Of a stretch of 48,156 nt of DNA, positions 33,838-42,647 are shown piece after piece (the stretch's first letter is position 1; each line of letters begins with the position of its first letter). Source of the stretch: an uncultured Paracoccaceae bacterium. Lineage in GTDB: Bacteria > Pseudomonadota > Alphaproteobacteria > Rhodobacterales > Rhodobacteraceae. Location: NCBI GenBank assembly GCA_947495795.1, contig CANMAI010000013.1:1-48156 (forward strand). Reading direction: 5' to 3'. Below the pieces are notes generated by a model. The model saw only the letters and a list, made by a program, of their open reading frames with translations. It ran no database searches and was not told the DNA's origin. A program made the position numbers and the translations under genes.

Positions 33838-34700
33838 TCTTCTGCCGCATCGTAGGTGCGGCCCCTGGCAAGCATCTCCTCTGTGCCGATCACGCGGTTG
33901 AGGCCATCGAAATCGAACATGCGGGCGGCGAAAGGTGTGTTGGAGCCATTGGCCTTGAGGCTGGCATAGTAATCCTGTGCCGCATGGGCGAGTGCCCTGA
34001 CAATGCCGCCGGGAAAAATCGCGATGGAAAAGCCCATTGTCTGAAGGTCTGTGGCGCTGTTGATGGGGGTGGCCCCGCCCTCGACCATATTGGCCAGAAG
34101 CGGGATGCGGGGGCCGAAGGTTGTGGTGATGGCCTGCATTTCCTCTGTGCTGCGAGGGGCCTCGATGAAAAGTATATCGGCTCCGGCCGCCGTATAAGCC
34201 TCCGCCCGATCCATCGCGCTTTCGAAGCCTTCCACGGCAATGGCATCAGTGCGGGCGATGATGAGTGTTTCTTCATGGGCGCGGGCATCCGCCATCGCCT
34301 TGATCTTGCCCACCATTTCGGCCCGCGGGATCAGCGATTTATCTGCCAGATGGCCGCAGCGCTTGGGGTAAGATTGATCCTCCACCTGCAAGGCATTTGC
34401 GCCCGCACGCTCGTAGATGCGCATGGTGCGTTGGGCGTTGAGTGCGTTGCCGAAGCCCGTATCAGCATCGATGATCACCGGCAGATCAACGCGATCGCGG
34501 ATCAGCGCCATCGTGTCGGCCATCTCCGAGAGGGTGCTCAGGCCGATATCGGGGCGACCGAGGCGAGTATAGGCGACGGCTGCGCCGGAGAGATAGAGCG
34601 CCTCGAACCCTGCATCAGCGGCAAGGGCAGCGGTAAGGCCATCATAGACGCCGGGAGCGGTTAGGATATCTGGCTGGGAGAGACGGGCCTTGAGGCTCAT
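33834..34700 (-). CDS. Isocitrate lyase/PEP mutase superfamily C-C lyase (2,3-dimethylmalate lyase- or methylisocitrate lyase-like)
   Basis: The 288-residue TIM-barrel protein has the metal loop IIDADTGFGN (76-85), the active-site EDQSYPKRCGH (107-117) and LIIARTDA. The cysteine (C115) of the lyase-type PKRCGH is kept, which points to C-C bond cleavage rather than phosphonomutase activity. It lines up with methylisocitrate lyase (PrpB), dimethylmalate lyase and oxaloacetate decarboxylase. It should split a 2-hydroxy di- or tricarboxylate to pyruvate or glyoxylate plus an acid. The LeuCD-like dehydratase in the divergent operon could supply this hydroxyacid. The ATG overlaps the upstream stop (ATGA). 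Confidence 0.88.
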   Translation of the reverse strand: MSLKARLSQPDILTAPGVYDGLTAALAADAGFEALYLSGAAVAYTRLGRPDIGLSTLSEMADTMALIRDRVDLPVIIDADTGFGNALNAQRTMRIYERAGANALQVEDQSYPKRCGHLADKSLIPRAEMVGKIKAMADARAHEETLIIARTDAIAVEGFESAMDRAEAYTAAGADILFIEAPRSTEEMQAITTTFGPRIPLLANMVEGGATPINSATDLQTMGFSIAIFPGGIVRALAHAAQDYYASLKANGSNTPFAARMFDFDGLNRVIGTEEMLARGRTYDAAEE

Positions 34701-35317
34701 GCGGCACCGCCGATCAGGGCTGTGGCCCCGGCGCACGTGGTGATGTGCGTGACGCTGCCGAGCGAGATGAGCGTGGCCTCGTGGACTTTCGCGTCGAAGG
34801 CGGCGCAACCATCTGAGAGGAGAATTGTTTCGATATTGCGGAGATGCGCATCGCGCACGGTACTGGCGACACCGCCATTGGTGACGATGCCGCCGATGAT
34901 CAGTGTATCGAGGCCAAGGGCGCGGAGGATATATTCCAGACGCGTTTGATAGAGGGCGGAATAGGCAACCTTTTCAACTGTGTAGTCGGCGGGCGCGAGG
35001 GCGTCCACAAGGCTGTGGCCGAAGCTGCCGGGCGCGAAATCGCCCTTGGTAAGGAACGGGCGGAGGGCCTTGAGGTGAGGTGCTATGAGGGGTTCGCCTC
35101 CCGGGCCGGGGACGAGTGTGAACTGAGCGGAGATGAAGGTGCCGCCCTTCTCGCGCAGGATATCGGCTACCGGTTTTACACGCGCGGGCAGGGCGGCGAT
35201 GGCCGGTGCGCCCTGGCCTGCGCGGCCGTAGGCGCCTTCGGGATGCAGGAAATCGTTTTGCAGATCGATGGTGAGGAGGGCAGTTTTGGCGGGATCAATG
35301 GATTTTGGGGTATTCAT
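34697..35317 (-). CDS. Isochorismatase-like hydrolase lacking the usual catalytic cysteine
   Basis: The 206-residue protein has the family's aspartate (LTIDLQNDF, D18) and lysine (YTVEKVAYSALY, K116). At the nucleophile position, where amidases such as N-carbamoylsarcosine amidase have TNVCV, it has TNGGV (G149). The cysteine is replaced by glycine. Members lacking it, like true isochorismatases, hydrolyse vinyl ethers without a covalent thioester. The ATG overlaps the HyuA stop (ATGA). Cyclic amide or enol-ether hydrolysis is possible. Confidence 0.87.
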   Translation of the reverse strand: MNTPKSIDPAKTALLTIDLQNDFLHPEGAYGRAGQGAPAIAALPARVKPVADILREKGGTFISAQFTLVPGPGGEPLIAPHLKALRPFLTKGDFAPGSFGHSLVDALAPADYTVEKVAYSALYQTRLEYILRALGLDTLIIGGIVTNGGVASTVRDAHLRNIETILLSDGCAAFDAKVHEATLISLGSVTHITTCAGATALIGGAA

Positions 35318-37374
35318 GCTTTGGCCTCGATCAGGACGTTGCCAAAGGGATCGATTGTGCCCTTCAGCGTTGGTTCAATGAGGATGGTTGTATCGGGTTG
35401 TTCCAATATGGCGGGGCCCTCGATGACCGTGCCAACGGGCAGATCGAGGCGAGCGTAGATGGCGGTATCATGCCACGCATCGCCGAAATGCACGCGGCGA
35501 GTGCCGGTGCGGGCTTCCTCTGGGGAGCCGGTGGTGGTGGGGGCGAGTGTGGCGAGATCGAATTTCGGGCGGCGGCCTATGATGGCGCTGCGGAGGTTCA
35601 TGACGCGGCGCACACCGTTGCTGAGAAGGCGGCCATAGGTGGCGTGGTAGGCCGCATCAAACGCCGCCGCAATTTCGGCGCGGGTCGGCGGGGTGACCTT
35701 GCCTTGGGCAACGGTTACGGGGAGCGGCACAGAGACGGTATGGGTTTGACCGATATAGGCCATATCGAGCTCGAAGATGGCTTCTCGGCTGGCGAAGCCG
35801 GATTGCGCGGCATCGAGCATTTTCATGCCGGTGTCGTGGTGGCTTTGCATGAGCGCAGTAAGATTTTTAACATCAAGATCATCCGCTAAAGCATTGATTG
35901 TCTGAACGAAATCTTGCCGCATATCGGCGATCACGCAACCCATGGCGGAGGTGACGCCGGGGTAGCGGGGTACGAGGGCACGACCGATACCAACCTCTGC
36001 CAGCATGGCACCTGCATGGAGTGCGCCGCCGCCGCCGAAGGGCATGAAGGCGAAGCGCTTCGGGTCAAAACCACGCTCCACCGAGATAAGGCGGAGCGCA
36101 CCGGCCATGCGGGAATTGGCAACGCGCAGGATCGCCTCTGCGGCGGCCGTGGTCTCCAGGTTGAGGGGCTGGCCGACATGCGCATCAATGGCGCGGACGG
36201 CGGCTTCTACATCGAGGCGGCTGAGCGTGCCGCCAATGGGGCTTTCGGGATCGATCCTGCCCAGCACCACGTTGGCATCGGTGACGGTGGGGCGTGTGTT
36301 GCCACGCCCGTAGGCCACGGGGCCGGGATCGGAGCCCGCACTTTCGGGGCCGATATTGAGAAGCCCGCCTTTATCGACCCATGCGATGGAGCCGCCGCCT
36401 GCGCCGATTGTGGCGATTTCGATCATCGGGGTGCGGATGACCATGCCGAAATCGATGCTGGTTTGCGGGCTGAGCATGGATTTGCCGCCCGCGATCAGGG
36501 CAACGTCGAAGCTGGTGCCGCCGACATCCCCTGTGATCACATCAGGAAAGCCTGCTGTTTCCGCGATGTAGCCTGCGGCGATAACACCTGCGGCGGGGCC
36601 GGAAAGGGCAGTGCGGACAGGGAATTTGCATGCCGTCTCCACGCCCATCACTCCGCCATTGGACTGGACGATCATGAACTCTCCACCGAAGCCGCCGGTG
36701 GTGAGGGCGGCTTCCAAACGGTCGAGATAGCCTGAGACTTCCGGCTGGAGATAGGCGTTGAGGGCGGTGGTGGAGAAGCGTTCAAACTCGCGGATTTCGG
36801 GCAGAATTTCAGCGGAGGAGGAAACATGCGCGTTGGGCCACAGGGCGCGGACGGCGGCCATGGCCTTCGCTTCGTTTTCCGCATTGGCGTAGGCGTTGAC
36901 AAAGAGGACGGCGATGGCTTCGCAGCCCTCGGAGAGAAGGGTGTGCGCGGCGCGGCGCACGGCATCGAGATCGACCTCCTGGCGGATGGTGCCATCGGCG
37001 AGTGTGCGTTCGGGCACCTCAAGGCGGAGGTTGCGAGGGACGATAGGCTCAAAATCGCCGCACAGGCCCCATGTGCGGGGGCGATCTCGGCGGCGCATTT
37101 CGAGAATGTCGCCGAGGCCCTGGGTGGTGATGACGCCGATTTTGGCGCCCTTGCGTTCCAGAAGGGCGTTGGTGCCTGCTGTGGTGCCGTGGACGACGAC
37201 GGCAATCTCGGAGAGATCCTCTATCTGTTGGCCGATGCCTGCGAGGAAGCCGCCCGATTGATCGGGGCGTGTGGTGGGCACCTTGGCGACGCGGGCACGG
37301 CCCGTCGCCTCATCAAGCACGAAGACATCGGTGAAAGTGCCGCCGACATCGACGCCGACCATCTTGCCGCTCAT
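35314..37374 (-). CDS. Hydantoinase/oxoprolinase family protein, HyuA-type subunit
   Basis: The 686-residue protein has an actin-like ATPase N-terminus (MVGVDVGGTFTDVFVLDE), VVHGTTAGTNALLERKGAKI, a DVGGTSFDVALIAGG phosphate loop and GGGGALHAGAMLAEVGI. It is the ATP-binding subunit of HyuAB-type enzymes that open hydantoins, 5-oxoproline, caprolactam or other lactams, or carboxylate ketones. The start at 37374 is set by an ATGA overlap with the HyuB stop. It belongs to the minus operon. The exact reaction cannot be read from sequence. Confidence 0.93.
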   Translation of the reverse strand: MSGKMVGVDVGGTFTDVFVLDEATGRARVAKVPTTRPDQSGGFLAGIGQQIEDLSEIAVVVHGTTAGTNALLERKGAKIGVITTQGLGDILEMRRRDRPRTWGLCGDFEPIVPRNLRLEVPERTLADGTIRQEVDLDAVRRAAHTLLSEGCEAIAVLFVNAYANAENEAKAMAAVRALWPNAHVSSSAEILPEIREFERFSTTALNAYLQPEVSGYLDRLEAALTTGGFGGEFMIVQSNGGVMGVETACKFPVRTALSGPAAGVIAAGYIAETAGFPDVITGDVGGTSFDVALIAGGKSMLSPQTSIDFGMVIRTPMIEIATIGAGGGSIAWVDKGGLLNIGPESAGSDPGPVAYGRGNTRPTVTDANVVLGRIDPESPIGGTLSRLDVEAAVRAIDAHVGQPLNLETTAAAEAILRVANSRMAGALRLISVERGFDPKRFAFMPFGGGGALHAGAMLAEVGIGRALVPRYPGVTSAMGCVIADMRQDFVQTINALADDLDVKNLTALMQSHHDTGMKMLDAAQSGFASREAIFELDMAYIGQTHTVSVPLPVTVAQGKVTPPTRAEIAAAFDAAYHATYGRLLSNGVRRVMNLRSAIIGRRPKFDLATLAPTTTGSPEEARTGTRRVHFGDAWHDTAIYARLDLPVGTVIEGPAILEQPDTTILIEPTLKGTIDPFGNVLIEAKA

Positions 37375-39089
37375 GTGGCGCTCTCCCATGCGGGGCCGTA
37401 GGTGGCGGTGGCCATTTCCGCGCTGAGATAGCCGAGGGCGACATCGCGGGCGACGGCGGCAGGCAGGCGCTCTGCGGGCGGGCCGTAGCCGCCGCCGCCG
37501 GGAGTTTCCAGCCGGACGGACTGGCCCTTGGTGAGTTTCATGCCGCGCATTTTTGAGGTGAGGGGCGGCGTGTGCCAGCCATCCGCCTGCTGGTAAGCGA
37601 AGGTGTTGAGGGCCGCGGCCTCCCCACCAGCGATGCCCTGGGGCGCGTAGCGGCCGCGTTCTCCGAAGAGGAAGGCTTCCGCTTTTTCCTCAAGCAATTC
37701 AATCTCGTACACCGCACCCAGCCCACCACGATGCGTGCCTGCACCGGCGCTACCCGGGCGCAGCGCCCATTGGCGGAACATCACCGGGTAGGCGGCTTCG
37801 AGGATTTCCAAGGGTGGGATCGTGGCTGTGGAGATCGGCGCGTTGCCGTGGTTGAGCCCGTCGCATTCCGACGAGCCCCCATGACCGCCGCCATAGAAAC
37901 TGAACATGACCCAAGGTGCCCCATTGGCCCTTTTGCCTGCGATGGAGAGGGCGTTGATTGTGCCGTAGGCATTGGCGACCACGCGCTCCGGGGCAGCCTG
38001 CGCTGCGGCCGAGAAGATAACGTCGATCATCCGCAGGATGGTTTCCGTATAGCCACCGACAGGTGCGGGGAATTCGGCGGAGAGGAGGGAGCCTTCGGGG
38101 ACGCGGACATCAATCGGGCGCATGACGCCGGCATTGGCGGGCAGGCTGGGGAAGATGTGTTTGATCGCGACATAGGCTGTTGCGACGGCTGTGGGGAGGG
38201 CGATGTTGACAGGCCCTGCGGTAACGGGGGCTGTGCCTGAGAAATCGAGCAGCAGAGTATCTTCGCGGATCTCCAGCGCCACGCGGATGGGCAGGGGCTG
38301 ATCGGTGATGCCATCATTGTCGAGATAATCCTCCGCTTCCCAGCGGCCATCAGGGAGCGCTGAAAGCTCTGCACGCATAAGGGCTTCAGCGCGGTTGCCG
38401 AGAGCGTCCAGTGCAGCCCTAATCACCTCCGTTCCGTATTCATCCATCAACTCATCAAGCCGCTTCACGCCAAGATCCAGCGCGCCAAGCTGGCCGTTGA
38501 GATCGCCCATGGCCGATTGCGGCAGGCGGGTGTTGCGCATCAGAATGTCGATGATGTCCGTCTGCACCACGCCCCCGCGCGCGATACGCACCGGCGGCAG
38601 CACGAACGCTTCCTGAAAGGCATCGGTGGCTGCCGGATTGTAGTTGCCGGGCACGGCACCACCGACATCGTGCCAGTGGCCTACGGAGGCGAGGTAGCAG
38701 AAGAGCTTGCCATCGCGGAAATAGGGACGCACGAGGCGCATATCGCTGAGATGCGTGCCGCCCATATGCGCGTCGTTGAAAATGTAGATGTCGCCATCCG
38801 AAAGATCGCCGTTTTCCGCCGCCTTTTCGATCACCGCCTTTACGGCGAAGGCCATGACGCCCACGAAGATGGGCAGGCCGGATTTGCCCTGCACCAGCGT
38901 ATCGCCGCTTTGCGCATGATAGAGCCCGTGGGAGGCATCATGCGCCTCTGCGATGATCGGATTGAAGGCGGAGCGGAAGAGCGTGGCGTCCATCTCGTCT
39001 GCAATCTGTTCCATCCGCCCGGCGAGAACGGCGAGGGTGATCGGGTCTATCTCTGTTTTGGTTGGCTTTGTCATGGCTGGCTCTGTCAT
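37371..39089 (-). CDS. Hydantoinase/oxoprolinase family protein, HyuB-type subunit
   Basis: The 572-residue protein has EIDPITLAVLAGRMEQIADE, the conserved IFNDAHMGGTHLSDM, GHWHDVGGAVPG and a glycine-rich GGGHGGSSECDG region. HyuB is the catalytic partner of HyuA. The ATG at 39089 overlaps the tautomerase-gene stop (ATGA) and the 3' end overlaps HyuA, which supports equal production of the two subunits. Confidence 0.93.
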   Translation of the reverse strand: MTEPAMTKPTKTEIDPITLAVLAGRMEQIADEMDATLFRSAFNPIIAEAHDASHGLYHAQSGDTLVQGKSGLPIFVGVMAFAVKAVIEKAAENGDLSDGDIYIFNDAHMGGTHLSDMRLVRPYFRDGKLFCYLASVGHWHDVGGAVPGNYNPAATDAFQEAFVLPPVRIARGGVVQTDIIDILMRNTRLPQSAMGDLNGQLGALDLGVKRLDELMDEYGTEVIRAALDALGNRAEALMRAELSALPDGRWEAEDYLDNDGITDQPLPIRVALEIREDTLLLDFSGTAPVTAGPVNIALPTAVATAYVAIKHIFPSLPANAGVMRPIDVRVPEGSLLSAEFPAPVGGYTETILRMIDVIFSAAAQAAPERVVANAYGTINALSIAGKRANGAPWVMFSFYGGGHGGSSECDGLNHGNAPISTATIPPLEILEAAYPVMFRQWALRPGSAGAGTHRGGLGAVYEIELLEEKAEAFLFGERGRYAPQGIAGGEAAALNTFAYQQADGWHTPPLTSKMRGMKLTKGQSVRLETPGGGGYGPPAERLPAAVARDVALGYLSAEMATATYGPAWESAT

Positions 39090-39649
39090 GGATGGGGCCT
39101 TACCTCGGCAATGTCGTTCCAGACATCCTGCCGGGTGATCTGGCCTGCTTTCAGGGTGAAGCGATCGATGAAACGGATCCCCTCGAAGGCCGTGCCATTG
39201 GGCCATGCGCCGCTGAGTGTGCCGTGGCAGTAGAGCACGGTTTCTGCGCCGGATTGTGCGGTATCGAAACCCGCATAGGTTTTTGTGACGAAACGGTAGC
39301 GGGGCTTGGCCCATGTGACGAGTTCTTCGAGCTTTGTGAAAGGCTTGGCACCGGGGAAGTGCAGGGTGGCACCTGGGGCAAGGTGGCTTTGTGCGGCCTC
39401 CAGATCGCGGGCTTCCAGTGCTGCGAGAAAGGCGCGCACGATCCCTTCCGCATCTGGCAGTGCGGGGGCCGGTATGCGGGCGGTGCCGCCGCGCATGTAG
39501 TTGGCGGGTGGCACTTCGTGGGTGAGGATGGTGATGGCTTCTGGCGGTGCGGGGAGAACACGCTGCACCGCCTCTGTGAGGGCGGTGCCGAGGCGGGTTT
39601 TTGCATCCGCACTATACCCCTCGATCAGATGAACTTCGACAATCGGCAT
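39086..39649 (-). CDS. Fused 4-oxalocrotonate tautomerase / SnoaL-like protein
   Basis: This 187-residue protein joins two small folds. Residues 1-58 match the tautomerase family: the catalytic Pro2 (MPIVEVHLIEGYSADAKTRL) and a basic helix. Residues about 62-180 match the SnoaL/NTF2-like cone: AFLAALEARDLEAAQSHLAP, TLHFPGAKPF and a late DRFTLKAGQITRQDVWND. The tautomerase part isomerises an enol or ketone; SnoaL domains are hydrolases, isomerases or binders. It is the first gene of the minus operon, 150 bp from the divergent GntR gene. The fusion is unusual. Confidence 0.82.
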   Translation of the reverse strand: MPIVEVHLIEGYSADAKTRLGTALTEAVQRVLPAPPEAITILTHEVPPANYMRGGTARIPAPALPDAEGIVRAFLAALEARDLEAAQSHLAPGATLHFPGAKPFTKLEELVTWAKPRYRFVTKTYAGFDTAQSGAETVLYCHGTLSGAWPNGTAFEGIRFIDRFTLKAGQITRQDVWNDIAEVRPHP

Positions 39650-39674
39650 TCTGCCTCACAGGTAATCTGTATTT

Positions 39675-39687
39675 TCTGTAGTACAGA
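39675..39687. promoter_or_regulatory. Candidate GntR operator in the divergent promoter
   Basis: TCTGTA (39675-39680) and TACAGA (39682-39687) form a perfect palindrome around a central G, inside a wider inverted repeat AATCTGTA (39664-39671) / TACAGATT (39682-39689). It lies 26-38 bp before the tautomerase start and upstream of the GntR gene. The form suits a GntR/HutC dimer site and could control both operons. Confidence 0.65.
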
Positions 39688-39799
39688 TTTTTGATTGAAA
39701 AAAGTCAAGAAACGATATTGGATGCAAAATAAGTTCTTGCCGGAAAGCGAATCCAAAGCACCTTCCCCAGCGGAAGGTTGGCGGCAAAGAGGGGGCGGC

Positions 39800-40609
39800 G
39801 TGCGCGATCAGGAAACAGGACAGATACCGGAAGGCGGCAAGGCGCGCCGGGTTTATCTGTTGCTGAGGGACGAGATTGCGAACGGGCATTATGGCGATGG
39901 GGTGACCCTGCCGGGAGAGCAGCGGCTTGGCGAAATGCATGGGGTCTCGCGTGTTACGATCCGGCGCGCGCTGGAGGCCTTGGCAGCGGATGGGCTGATC
40001 GAGAAGCGGACAGGGGCAGGCTCTATCGTGCGGCCGGCGGGGCTGGACGGTGCCACGATTGCGGCGGATCTTGCGACGCTGATCCCGCAGATCGAGCAGA
40101 TGGGGCGGGAGACGACGGCACGGCTGCTCTCCTTTTTCTATGGAGTGCCGCCCCGACTTGTGGCCGATGCGTTGCGGCTGCCGGATACGGCGCGGGTGCA
40201 GAGTGCGGTGCGGGTGCGGCTTTCGGGTGGCAGGCCGTTTTCCCATCTTACAACACATGTGCCGGAGAGCATTGCGCAGAATTATTCGGAGAGCGATCTG
40301 GCGACGACGCCGCTTTTCCGGCTGCTGGAGCGGAGTGGGGTGAAGATTGCCACCGCCTCGCAATCGGTTACTGCCTCGCTGGCCTCGCCTGATGTGGCGG
40401 AGGCGCTGGGTGTTTCGGTGGGCTCTGCGCTTCTCTCGCTCAACCGCATTGTCTATGATGCGGAGGGGCAGGGGGTGGAGTATCTGGCGGCACTTTATCG
40501 GCCGGATATGTTCCGCCTGCAGATGAGCCTCAGCCGGGTGGGCGCGGAGAGCGAGCGGCATTGGGAACCGGTGATTGACGGGTTGGCCGGGCAGGAGGCT
40601 GCGGAATGA
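39800..40609 (+). CDS. GntR-family regulator, HutC/FarR type with UTRA domain
   Basis: The 269-residue protein has a GntR winged helix (ARRVYLLLRDEIANGHYGDG, TLPGEQRLGEMHGVSRVTI) and a UTRA ligand domain (about 100-255). The GTG at 39800 is chosen because GAGGGGG lies 7 bases before it and the conserved part begins soon after; a longer ORF from ATG 39722 adds 26 residues of unclear value. It is the first gene of the plus operon, and its TGA overlaps the LeuC-like ATG (ATGA). It probably represses both divergent operons and responds to a pathway intermediate. Confidence 0.9.
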   Translation: MRDQETGQIPEGGKARRVYLLLRDEIANGHYGDGVTLPGEQRLGEMHGVSRVTIRRALEALAADGLIEKRTGAGSIVRPAGLDGATIAADLATLIPQIEQMGRETTARLLSFFYGVPPRLVADALRLPDTARVQSAVRVRLSGGRPFSHLTTHVPESIAQNYSESDLATTPLFRLLERSGVKIATASQSVTASLASPDVAEALGVSVGSALLSLNRIVYDAEGQGVEYLAALYRPDMFRLQMSLSRVGAESERHWEPVIDGLAGQEAAE

Positions 40610-41997
40610 ACGGGCCGCACACGCTTTTTGAGAAGGTCTGGGCGCGGCATGAGATTTTGCGCCGGGCGGATGGTGCTGCGCTGATGTGGGTGGATCGGCA
40701 TTTCGTGCATGAGGGCTCTCATCATGCATTTGCAAGGCTGGCGGAGCGAGGGTTGCGTGTGGCTGAGCCCGGGCTGACTTTTGGTGTGGTGGATCACTAT
40801 GCGCCGACGCGGGAGAGAGGGTGGATCGCGGACCCGGCCATCCGGCGGATGATCGCTATGCTGGAGGAAAATGCCGAGGGGCATGGGATTACCTGCTTTG
40901 GGCTGGAAGATCCGCGTCAGGGGATCGTGCATGTGATCGGGCCTGAGCAGGGGCTGACAGTGCCGGGCGTTCTGATCAATTGCGGGGACAGCCACACTTC
41001 GACGCATGGTGCTTTTGGTGCCATCGGTTTTGGGATCGGCGCGACGGAAGTGGCGCATGTGCTGGCGACCCAGACGCTTTGGCAGGCCAAGCCGCGCGTC
41101 ATGCGGATCCGCGTGGATGGGGCTTTGGGGCCGGGTGTGGGCGCCAAGGATGTGGCTTTGGGCTGGATCGCGCGGCTCGGCGCCGATGGAGCGCGGGGCT
41201 ATGCGATTGAGTATGCAGGGCCGGTGGTTGAAGCACTCTCGATGGAGGGGCGGATGACGCTGTGCAACCTTTCCATAGAGGGCGGAGCGCGCTGCGGAAT
41301 GGTGGCACCCGATGCGGTGACGCTGGCGTATCTGGAGGGCAGGCCCTTTGCGCCCGCAGGTGCCGATTGGGCGCGTGCGGCGGAGGATTGGCTGACTTTG
41401 GCGAGCGACAGGAATGCGGGCTTTGATCAGGACGTGGTGATCGACGGCCATGAGATCGCCCCGGTGGTGACATGGGGGACAAGCCCGGAGGATGCATTGC
41501 CGATCACGGGCATGGTGCCGGATGCAACAAGCTCTGCGCATGCACGCGACGCGTTGGAGTATATGGGGCTCGTGCCCGGCAGGCCGCTGGTGGGAACGCC
41601 CGTGGATCAGGTGTTCATCGGTTCATGCACCAATGCGCGGATCGAGGATTTGCGGGCTGCTGCCGCCGTTCTGGCGGGGCGGAAGGCAAAGGTGCCGGGG
41701 ATCGTCTCTCCCGGGTCTTCGCTGGTGAAGGCGCAGGCGGAGGAAGAGGGGCTGGACAAGGTTTTTGAGGCGGCGGGGCTGGAATGGGTCGCATCCGGTT
41801 GCTCGATGTGCGTGGGCATGAACGGCGATCTGGTGGCGCCCGGCAAGCGTTGTGCCTCCACTACCAATCGCAATTTCAAGGGGCGGCAGGGGCAAGGCGC
41901 GCGGACGCATCTGATGTCTCCTGCCATGGTGGCGGCAGCTGCCGTGGCCGGTGCACTTGCGGATGTGCGGCCTATGCTTGAAGGGAGGCCCTTATGA
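40606..41997 (+). CDS. leuC: LeuC-like large subunit of an isopropylmalate-dehydratase/aconitase-family enzyme
   Basis: The 463-residue protein aligns through its length with bacterial LeuC: YIDRHxVHE-like VDRHFVHEG, GIVHVIGPEQGLTVPG, INCGDSHTSTHGAFGA, and the three [4Fe-4S] cysteines C341 (GSCTNARIEDL), C399 and C402 (SGCSMCVGMNGD). LeuCD isomerises 2- and 3-isopropylmalate by dehydration and rehydration. Here the gene is in a regulator-TRAP operon without leuA or leuB and opposite a C-C lyase operon, so I infer a catabolic paralogue acting on another unsaturated diacid, such as citraconate or dimethylmaleate. Primary leucine synthesis cannot be excluded. Confidence 0.9.
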   Translation: MNGPHTLFEKVWARHEILRRADGAALMWVDRHFVHEGSHHAFARLAERGLRVAEPGLTFGVVDHYAPTRERGWIADPAIRRMIAMLEENAEGHGITCFGLEDPRQGIVHVIGPEQGLTVPGVLINCGDSHTSTHGAFGAIGFGIGATEVAHVLATQTLWQAKPRVMRIRVDGALGPGVGAKDVALGWIARLGADGARGYAIEYAGPVVEALSMEGRMTLCNLSIEGGARCGMVAPDAVTLAYLEGRPFAPAGADWARAAEDWLTLASDRNAGFDQDVVIDGHEIAPVVTWGTSPEDALPITGMVPDATSSAHARDALEYMGLVPGRPLVGTPVDQVFIGSCTNARIEDLRAAAAVLAGRKAKVPGIVSPGSSLVKAQAEEEGLDKVFEAAGLEWVASGCSMCVGMNGDLVAPGKRCASTTNRNFKGRQGQGARTHLMSPAMVAAAAVAGALADVRPMLEGRPL

Positions 41998-42569
41998 GCG
42001 GGTGGCGCAGGCACACGGGCCGGATCGCGCATCTGGCGATGGAGAATGTGGATACGGATCAGCTTATTCCGGCACGGTTCATGTCTGCTCCTCGGAGTGC
42101 GGGCTATGGATCGTTTTTGCTTCATGATGTGCCCGAGGCGGCGCCGCAGCTTACGGGTGCGAGCATCCTTGTGGCGGGGCGCAATTTCGGCTGCGGCTCT
42201 TCACGGGAAGCCGCGGTATATGCGCTGGTGGATTTTGGCATTCGCGCCGTTGTGGCCCCGAGCTTTGGTGATATCTTTGCGGCCAATGCTGTGAACAATG
42301 GCCTGTTGCCTGCACGAATTGACACTGATTTCCTGGAGCGGTTGGCAGATGCGAAAGGAACAGCGGAGATTGATCTTGAGGCGTGTGAGATACAGGTGGA
42401 GGGCCGGACAGTTCCCTTCTTCCTTGATCCTGCGTGGCAGCAGAAACTGATCAACGGATGGGATGATATTGACCTTACGGACCAGCACCAGCCTGCGATC
42501 AGGAGTTTTCGCAAGGCTTACAGGGATCAAGCGCCATGGGCTTGGCCCGGCAGGGAAGAAGATGCTTGA
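41994..42569 (+). CDS. leuD: LeuD-like small subunit of the dehydratase
   Basis: The 191-residue protein carries the swivel domain: ENVDTDQLIPARFM, then GRNFGCGSSREAAVYALVDFGIR and an APSFGDIFAANAVNNGLLP stretch. It forms the heterodimer with the LeuC-like subunit. Its ATG overlaps the LeuC-like stop (ATGA), which secures 1:1 production. It is followed by the TRAP genes after 78 bp. Confidence 0.92.
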   Translation: MSGWRRHTGRIAHLAMENVDTDQLIPARFMSAPRSAGYGSFLLHDVPEAAPQLTGASILVAGRNFGCGSSREAAVYALVDFGIRAVVAPSFGDIFAANAVNNGLLPARIDTDFLERLADAKGTAEIDLEACEIQVEGRTVPFFLDPAWQQKLINGWDDIDLTDQHQPAIRSFRKAYRDQAPWAWPGREEDA

Positions 42570-42647
42570 GGCGCTGGCCTTGGCAAAGTGACGGACATTG
42601 ACAGGGAGGGGAGCCAACGTGCTTTCCCGCTTAAAAAGGAGAAGACT

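Noticed and set aside
34697-35317. Annotation as N-carbamoylsarcosine amidase paired with HyuAB (creatinine-type pathway)
   Set aside because: The pairing fits, but the amidase nucleophile cysteine is replaced by glycine, and no creatinine- or sarcosine-linked genes are nearby.
40606-42569. Simple leucine biosynthesis leuCD operon
   Set aside because: No leuA/leuB neighbours, and the genes are locked between a GntR regulator and a TRAP transporter by overlapping codons; the family assignment stands but the role is probably catabolic.
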